Origin: Avena insularis
Taxonomy: Eukaryota; Streptophyta; Magnoliopsida; Poales; Poaceae
Assembly (NCBI GenBank): GCA_023614405.1
Contig: CM042686.1
Coordinates: 470,860,740-470,924,739, forward strand
Length of the DNA: 64,000 bases
Direction of reading: 5' to 3'
The translations under genes were made by a program, and so were the position numbers. Position 1 is the stretch's first letter. Each line of letters begins with the position of its first letter. The notes beneath the pieces were generated by a model. The model saw only the letters and a program-made list of their open reading frames with translations. It was not told the origin of the DNA and made no database searches. Of this stretch, positions 57,083-64,000 are shown one piece after another.

Positions 57083-57505
57083 GGGCCGGATTATCCGCCC
57101 CACCAAGGGCCGAATAATCCGGCCTACCTCATTGTTCAAAGGGAGCCAAGGCGCGTCGCTCGGTATTCGGTCGGATTTTCTCCCGGAAAATCCGAACTGG
57201 GGCGGTTTTTCCTCCCTAGGCCGGATAATCCGGCAGTCGCATGGGCCGGATAATCCGGCCCCCAGTTTTTGAGCAAAAGGAGCCAAGGCGCGTCGCTCGG
57301 TATCCGGTCGGATTTTTTCCCGGAAAATCCGAACTGGGTGGTTTTTCCTCCCCAGGCCGGATAATCCGGCCTTCACATAGGACCGGATAATCCGGCCCAC
57401 GTAAGTTGATCAAGGGCAAGCTCGGCGCGACGCTCTGATAGGGGGCGGAGTTTTCCCCCAGGCCGGATAATCCGGCCCTCACTTGGGCCGGATAATCCGG
57501 CCCCC
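57083..57505 (+). repeat. Paired palindromes GGCCGGATAATCCGGCC
   Basis: Eight near-perfect copies start at about 57083, 57108, 57219, 57243, 57355, 57381, 57461 and 57485. They form four pairs, 24-26 bp within a pair, with pairs 106-136 bp apart. The array is part of a ~136-bp tandem repeat that also contains 'gagccaaggcgcgtcgctcgg'. It ends about 30 bp before the TATA box. Confidence 0.85.
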
Positions 57506-57512
57506 AAAGTAT

Positions 57513-57544
57513 CCAATGGCTGGTTTCGGGAGGGGGTATAAATA
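57513..57544 (+). promoter_or_regulatory. G core promoter (CCAAT and TATA)
   Basis: ccaat at 57513 is followed by tataaata at 57537, next to the palindrome array. Spacing and order fit a plant promoter; there is no direct evidence of activity. Confidence 0.55.
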
Positions 57545-58071
57545 CCTTTTCTTCCCCAACATTCAGAACTCTTGATTCATTCGAAATTTTCCAGACATTG
57601 TGCAAGAGTTCTCATTCTCAATCTCCCACTTCAACCACCCGAAGGCCTTGATCTTTGGGGGAACTGAAGGAGAAGAAGATCATCATCATCATCACGAATC
57701 AAGCGCATCAACTCCTCTCCATTCACTTGGAGAAATCCCTAATCTAGTATTCTTGTCAATACCTATATCTTGTTCATTGTATTTGATAACTCTGTTCTTG
57801 TGGCAGCTTGTTGTCATTTCAGGAGCCTCCAAGTTGATTGTGGAGTTGTTTCCCCGCTAGTTGTGTAAAGGCGCCGATGCTCGCCTCGAAGGGTACCTAT
57901 AGTGGAAAGGTGGATCGGGCCTTTGGTGGCGGGATCCATCGGAGAATAGGGTGAGGCCTATTGTGGCGTGGTGGTCTTAGTACCGCCCACCCCTCCAACG
58001 CAGACGTACTTCCCTTAACAAGGAAGGAACTGTGGTCAAACAAATCCTGTGTCTCCGCGTGCTTCACTACG

Positions 58072-58560
58072 TGACATGGGTATACCCTACAGGTACTCGA
58101 GCTTGGTATATACGGCCTGAATACATGGAGGCCCATGGTGTCGCTAGGGCCCAAATGAAGAACTCGAGTAACCTACGGACTCTCTATTGCTTGATCAACA
58201 AGAAGAAGCTAAAGATAGAAAGTTTAAAGGGGAAAACCCTAACCTGTAACCGACTCAACCTGCTACCCGAGACCTAGCCTATCTATATAAAGGCTAGGAG
58301 GGGGCGGCGAGAAGGACACACGCAACCCTAGTTTCCACAACCCTCGCCAGATTGCATCTGTGCACCATTGTAATCTTCGATTCCCTTGATAATTCCACGA
58401 GCAGACAAGCAGGAGTAGGGACCTCTACGAGGCCTGAACCTGGGTAAATCTTCGAGTCCCCTGTGTGCTTGTTTGCTAGCCGATAGATGTCTCCAGCGCT
58501 CCCTCCTTCTCCAAAACCCAAGTCCATAACAATGGGCATTGATGAGTTAAACCCTTGTCA
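58072..58560 (+). repeat. D3 5' LTR
   Basis: The 489-bp LTR runs 'tgacatgggtatacc' to 'aacccttgtca'. TATA box 'tatataaa' is at 58284-58291. The first ATG after the TATA is at 58487. Confidence 0.9.
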
Positions 58561-61490
58561 ATTGGCGCCATCTGTGGGAATTGGGAGTGCTGATGTTGCG
58601 GCTTCTTCGGCCCCATCAACCATGATCTACAACTCCACAATAGCGGATATTCGCCAGCTCTTTGGCGCGTTCGACTTCACCGTGCACACGCCCGGCTTTC
58701 GAGTCCGTGGGCGATGGAGTCAGCCTGGCAATAGGGAGCTTCCGCTTCCAAGTTGGTCAGATGGGCACGCTTCGCATGCCTGACCAGCCGACGGTGTCGT
58801 CGATTGCACCAGCATCATGGTTCCCTCCATCGATTGGCACCCTCAGTGAGCTCAACGCCCCGACAACAGTCGAGAACACGGTCAGCGATAGCAGTCCCAA
58901 CTCCGATCTGAGCGATCTAGCCACTGAAGATGGAGCCTACGATTCCAGATCTGAGAGTTGTGGAAGCAGCAGCTTCCCCAATCACTTCATGTGCGCCATC
59001 ATCAACGCAGGCGATACCTCCGCCAACCGCGATAACATTGGCAGTCGCGGTAACGGAACCGATCCACCGTGCATTGGCAATGGCGGCAACGGTGCCAACG
59101 GCGGTAACAGTGGCGATCGCACCAATGCCAACAACGGAGGAGCAGACAAACCTCCAACCATAATAAACGAGCAAACCGGCGAACGCGTCGTGATCAGGCT
59201 CAACGAGCAAGAATGGGCTCGCTGCCGTGAGGCCCTACGAGGCACTCCTCTAACCTTCGGATCTCCGCAAGAACTACTAATGGGCTACCACTGGCTCCTG
59301 AAGGAAGAATTCAAGCGCCAAGTACAAACAATCGTGCAACTCGAGGCATGCAAAAAAAGCAGCAGACGAGTCGAGCCTTCGTCGTGCTGGGCTCTCCTCC
59401 CACGGAGGATCCTCCTCAAAAGGCAACGAGTACATTGCCAAAAAGAGGCAATCTCGGATGGCCCATCTCACCGAGCAAGAACGCATAGAAGCTGCAAAGG
59501 TCCTCGACTTCAGCTCTATGACAGTCGATACATGGGGCAATGTGGTCCCCAAGACACCGTAGGCTGCGGTGACAGCGGCCACCATGTACCTCCTTAACAA
59601 CCAGCCACCAGCTGGAGATCCCCGAGCCGCCATGCACCGATCCACAATCGCGGTCTTGGGATTAACTGAGGCTGCCCTCGATAAGGAGCCAACACCAGAG
59701 CCAAAGAAAGGCAAAGCGCTACTCCTCACCCTCATCCAGTGATGACAGTCACGACCTGTCTCGACGTCGCTGCTCACGGCGACACGACCATGACTACGAA
59801 GCGTGTGATGACATCACGTAGTGCAAGATCGACAAATCAAGGGCGCGACGTGCTCGGTTGACTGACTCGGAAGAGGAAGATGTGGAGCTTTGCGGCGCCA
59901 GATGCTTCAGCAGATCCATCAGGCAGAAGCGAATGCCCAAGGGGTTCAAACTCCCGTCGGAGAACCCGAAGTTGGACGGCCTATAGGACCCAAAGATCTG
60001 GCTGGAGGACCACATCTCCTCCGTCAGGCTCCACGGAGGCAGTCGAAGCACGGCCATGCAATGCTTACAGCTACAGCTGTAGGGCGCCGCCCGAGCATGG
60101 CTCAACAACCTCCCACGCGGATCCATTCACAGTTGGGATGAGCTGGTTTACAGCTTCGTGCGCAACTTTAAGGGCACATACAAGCGGCCCGCATCAATCG
60201 AAGAGCTGAGATGCTGCCAGCAAAGATCTGGCGAATCGCTGCGCTCCTACATCCAAAGGTGGTCCATCATCAAGAACTCTGCAGAAAACATCTCGGAGGA
60301 TCACGCGATTGACGCATTCAACGGCGGCATTCGCCGCAAAGAGCTCAGGGAGGAGCTGGGCTGCTCAAAGCCCAAGACCATTGACCACTTGATGGAAATC
60401 ACGAATCGGTGGGCCGATGGAGAAGATTCGGTGAAAAATCGCGTCCACTCTTACGAGGAGGCAGAACTCGAGCGCAGACGCGACCGCCAAGGCAAACGCC
60501 GTATGCGCATGTATGATGACCGCGACAACGTCAACATGGTCGCAGCTGGCTACATCGACAGACGCGACGATAACCGCAACAGCGGATACCGCGACTCCGG
60601 GAAAACCACGCAAGTGTGGCAACACCACAACCGTGATGAGGCACCCTCGACATCCATCGAAGAAAAACTGTTCGGGCCATGCACGGTGCACTTCTACATC
60701 GATAAACATGATGGAAAGAAGAAGTCCGGCCACCTCCTTAAGGACTGCCGCGAGTTCCTCAAATTACATGAGGGATTGGTTCGAATGAATCGCAACGCGG
60801 TCGAGAGAGGCTACAGAGCGGCTCCAGGCGCCATGGCACATGGCGCTCCGCCCCCGCCACCTGGAATGCCCCCAAACACAGCTGCACCAGACCAACACTA
60901 GGGAGGTGAACCCTACCCATGGGCCATGGGTACTATGATGATCCAAAAAGGAGGCCCCTCCAATCGGGTGCAGAAGGCCATCACTCGCCAAGTCAACTTG
61001 GCCACACACTCGCCACCATCTACCACTAAGTACCTCAGTGGAAACGAGTCCTGCATTACCTTCGACAAACGCGATCATCCGCCTCAAGTACCTCGTCCAG
61101 GCCACTGTCCCCTTGTACTCGAGGCACAAGGCTTCGATATGAGTCGCGTCTTCATGGACGGTGGAAGCGGCATCAACCTTATATTCGCGAGTACCTTGCG
61201 AGCCATGAGGATCCCTCTGACTTGCCTAGAAGCCTCAGACACAACATTCCACGGCATCGTCCCAAGCAAGGGCGTGTATCCCCTGGGCAAAATCAATCTC
61301 GACGTCATCTTCGGCACGCCAAAAAACTTTTGGCGCGAGCGCATCGACTTTGAGGTCGTCGACTGGCCCTCACAGTACCACTGCATCCTCGGACGTGTCG
61401 CGTTCGCTAGGTTCATGGCAGTGCCACACTACGCCTACCTGCAAATGAAAATGCCAGGTCCCAATGGCGTCATCATAGTCAACGAGCTTG
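58487..61490 (+). pseudogene. D3 gag-protease
   Basis: It starts at the LTR-internal ATG. A ~10-bp deletion near 58690 shifts the frame (next frame 58662-59597: LAIGSFRFQVGQMGTLRMPD). Later parts are the gag core (60158: MRNFKGTYKRPASIEELRCC, SLRSYIQRWSIIKNSAENIS), a TAG at 60899 where D1 has Gln, and protease-like sequence (VFMDGGSGINLIFASTLRAM, TTFHGIVPSKGVYPLG). Several further shifts lie between 59400 and 60150. Compared with D1 it keeps the ~250 bp of gag missing there. Confidence 0.8.
58561..58579 (+). promoter_or_regulatory. D3 primer-binding site
   Basis: attggcgccatctgtggga follows the LTR end. It is the intact form of D's site. Confidence 0.85.
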
Positions 61491-62600
61491 AGAGATCCGG
61501 CGATTCGACGAGAATTCAACAGAATTTCCCAGTCCTTTGGCATGCAGGAAGAACTTGCGAGACTGAAGGAGTCGACAGACAACAGTCTGTCTCCCCTAAG
61601 CCGGCCAAGCTCACCCGATCTATCTTTCGATTCATCGGTGCACACAAAGAAAGTGCAGGTCCACCCATCGGATCCCGCCAAGACGGCCCTCATCGCCAAC
61701 AACCTGAGTCCCGCATAGGAACTCGCGCTCGTCGAAATCCTCTGTGAGCACTGGGAAATTTTTGCCTGGTGTCCTGCGGACATGCCAGGAGTTCCCATGG
61801 AATGCGCCGAACACGCACTCAACGTCAACCCAGACGCAAGACCAGTCAAGCAAACAATCCGGCGATTATCTAAGCCACGGGCGCAGGCAGTTGGAATGGA
61901 GATCAACAGACTCCTCGACGCCAAATTCATACGCGAGATCAAGGAAAGCACTTGGCTCGCCAACACGGTGCTGGTACCAAAAAAGGACATGGATATCCTG
62001 CGGATGTGTGTGGACTTCACATCTCTGAATAAGCACTGCCCAAAGGATCACTTCCTATTGCCACGCATCGACCAGATCATCGACTCCACCGCGGGATGCG
62101 AGCGCCTCTGCTTCCTCGATGCCTACTCAGGCTGTAATCAGATTCGAATGAAGGAGGAAGATCAAGAGAAAACAGCGTTTAGGAACAACTTGGTCGCAAC
62201 ATCCAAGTCTATGTCGACGACATAGTAATCAAGACCAAGGAGGAAGCCTCCCTAATCGACGATTTGCGTGAAACCTTCGCCAACCTCGACCGCTACCGGA
62301 TCAAGCTCAATCTGGACAAATGCGCCTTTGGCGTGCCATCCGGGCAACTACTCAGGTACATCATCTCTGCAAGAGGAATCGAGGCAAACCCGAAGAAAAT
62401 AAAAGCCATACTGGCCATGGAGAAGCCGGAAAACATAAGGGGCGTTCAGCAGCTGGCTGGGCGAATCGCGGCCCTCAGTCGATTCATTAGTCGGATGGGT
62501 GAAAAGGCGCTGCCCTTCTACCAACTCCTCCGCAAAACTGAAAAGTTCGAGTGGACCAATAGCGCGAGGAAGCATTCAAGACCTTAAGCTCTGCTATCCA
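61491..62600 (+). pseudogene. D3 reverse transcriptase
   Basis: ALNVNPDARPVKQTIRRLSK, LRMCVDFTSLNKHCPKDHF, DAYSGCNQIRMKEEDQEKTA then a deletion of about 100 bp that removes the MPFGLKNAG region. The frame is lost just before the YVDDIV codons, which are present (62209-62226). The thumb region continues at 62264-62587 (KCAFGVPSGQLLRYIISARG, LAGRIAALSRFISRMGEKA). The deletion alone inactivates it. Confidence 0.85.
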
Positions 62601-63736
62601 CCTTGCCGACTAGTGACCCCGTGGAAAGGGAACCATCTTTTGCTATATATCTCCGCCAACCAACAGGTGGTCGATGCTAAATCGTCGTCGAGCGAGCCGA
62701 GGAAAACAAGGTCCACGGGGTACAACGCCCAGTCTACTACCTCAGCGAGGTCCTCACGCCAACAAAACAGCGGTACCCGCACTACCAGAAGCTGGCGTAC
62801 GACGTCTTCATGACCGCCCGGCGACTGCGCCATTACTTCAAGGAACACTCAATCGTGGTGGTCAACGACGCCCCGTTGGGGCATATCCTCAATAACCCCG
62901 ATGCCACGGGACGAGTCGCGCTTTGGGGAATAGAATTGTCTCCATGAGACATTACTTATGAAAAGCGCGACGCAATCAAGTCGCAAGTTCTCCCTGACTT
63001 CCTCGTGCACTGGATGGAGAACCATCTCCCTCACAAACCAGATATGTCCTACCTCTAGACAATGCACTTCGATGGGTCCAAGCGGAAGGACGGATCAGGT
63101 GCAGGTGTCATACTGACATCACCTCAAGGGGACAAGCTGAAGTACATCCTGCGAATGCAGTTCACCGCCTCCAACAACGAAGCTGAATACGAGGCCCTGC
63201 TACACAGGATGAGGATGGCAAAAGCCTGCGGCGCCAAGAGACTCATTATTTACGGCGACTCCAAGTAGGTCATCAACCAAACAATGCATGAGTGCGATGC
63301 ACTGAACGACAACATGATCGCCTACCGCGACCTCTACGACACACTCGAAGGAGACTTCGACGGCTGCAAACTGCGACACGTAGGCCGCGAAAGCAATGAA
63401 GAGGCGGACGCACTCGCCAACATATGCTCCACCTGCGCCCCCATACCACCTGGGGTATTTCTCGAGCACATCTGCGAACGCTCCATCAAGCCAAAGGCAG
63501 CCGAGAAGAAAACAAGCGCAGCAACAGACTCGGGGGCTATGTCGCCCAATGAGCCAATGGCACTCGACGACCTAGAGCTAGACACAGGACTCGAAGGACC
63601 AATAAGCGTCATGATGATCGAATCATCCTGGACACAGCCGTACATCATGTACCTCCTCAGCAAAAGGCTACTGGACGACCCGACTGATGCACGGCACATC
63701 GTGCAGCGATCCAAGGCATTCGCTATTATCAACAGC
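62601..63736 (+). pseudogene. D3 RNase H regions and linker
   Basis: The RT-linked RNase H (YYLSEVLTP-type sequence near 62730-62900) is frame-shifted. The archaeal-like RNase H starts at 63062 ([47 protein letters not shown]), has TAG at 63266-63268, and continues at 63284 ([20 protein letters not shown]). The acidic linker to integrase ends at 63745. Confidence 0.8.
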
Positions 63737-64000
63737 GAACTATAGAAGCGCAGCATCACAGGAGTGCTCCAGCGATGCGTCTCCACGGCCGATGGAAGAG
63801 CTGTCCTCCTCGACATCCATGAAGGAACCTGTGGACACCACGCAGGCAGTCGCGCCCTCGTGGCCAAAGCTCAGCGAGCTGGGTTCTACTGGCCTACGAC
63901 CATGCGCGACACCAAGGACATCGTCCAGAAATGCAACGCGTGTCAACGATTCACGGACAAACCGCACGCACCTGGTGCAGAGCTCCGACCAATCCCATTA
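63737..64000 (+). pseudogene. D3 integrase start (partial)
   Basis: After a TAG at 63743-63745 the frame gives the zinc-binding part: EGTCGHHAG, AGFYWPTTMRDTKDIVQKCN, ACQRF. It is cut by the window edge before the catalytic core. Confidence 0.8.

Larger units (their letters stand above)
57021..58071 (+). repeat. G: LTR of unassigned family, cut by D3
   Basis: A TG start (tgttagataac) lies inside A gag. The region has paired palindromes, a CCAAT box (57513-57517), a TATA box 'tataaata' (57537-57544) and a leader-like stretch with a CAT repeat. The layout suggests U3 then R/U5 of an LTR. No PBS is seen before D3 begins at 58072. The superfamily is uncertain, possibly Copia. Frames such as 57023-57605 are repeat translations. 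Confidence 0.5.
58072..64000 (+). mobile_element. D3: second D-family Tat element, right-truncated by window
   Basis: LTR (58072-58560), PBS, gag, protease, RT, two RNase H regions and the start of integrase follow in order on the plus strand. It is the same family as D. The left flank is ctacg (58067-58071), which should recur after its 3' LTR outside the window. It contains several frameshifts, stops and an RT deletion. Confidence 0.9.

Noticed and set aside
57023..57605. Long overlapping ORFs with repeated GRIIRP/GPDYPA motifs
   Set aside because: They are translations of the palindromic repeat; all frames stay open because the unit lacks stops.
1..64000. Endogenous pararetrovirus or cellular gene hidden in the nest
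   Set aside because: All recognisable RTs lie between LTRs with Gypsy or Copia domain order; no movement-protein-like, kinase, NBS-LRR or other host gene motif was found.

Overview
This window looks like grass nuclear DNA. Athila-type and Tat-type Ty3/Gypsy LTR retrotransposons plus one Ty1/Copia element account for essentially all 64 kb. A large-genome Pooideae grass (Triticeae, Poeae or Aveneae) fits the LTR families best, but that is inference from family recognition. I see no cellular gene, tRNA, rRNA or CRISPR array. Every coding stretch belongs to a retrotransposon and nearly all are broken.

The backbone is one old Athila-type element on the minus strand, here called A. Its 3' LTR begins at 6115. 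Its internal region runs right through the PPT (21510), an env-position ORF, integrase, RNase H, RT, and gag-protease up to 57020. Insertions split it. B is a Tat-type Gypsy (6981-20860, TSD TTTCC) inside the A LTR. C1 is a solo LTR (26084-27678, TSD CTTAC) inside RNase H. D is a Tat-type Gypsy (29206-55854, TSD CCATC) between protease and RT. G is an LTR of unknown family starting at 57021 inside gag. D is itself split by a gag-protease-only Athila composite (E/C2, 29489-38216), by a 4.9-kb Copia element F (42920-47821, TSD GCGTC), and by two rearranged non-autonomous Athila copies (C4/C3, 48155-54735). A second D copy (D3, plus strand) starts at 58072 inside G and runs off the right edge.

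The left 5.9 kb holds a second A-family copy (A') on the plus strand. It has lost nearly all its coding region, and its LTRs contain tandem copies of a ~1.0-kb unit. A' and A lie tail to tail, so their LTRs form a long inverted repeat around a 197-bp spacer.

B carries a spliced antisense gene (8569-12786) converging on its pol. D appears to start gag inside its LTR and to read through the primer-binding site. E and C3 have gag and protease but no RT or integrase, so they would need another element's enzymes. LTR divergence counted by eye agrees with the nesting: about 4% for D and about 3% for F, which sits inside D. The most unusual structures are the LTR-internal arrays, the antisense gene with a 59-bp repeat array in an intron, paired palindromes upstream of a TATA box in G, a Copia element with TA..CA termini, and an in-frame fusion of two unrelated gag genes.
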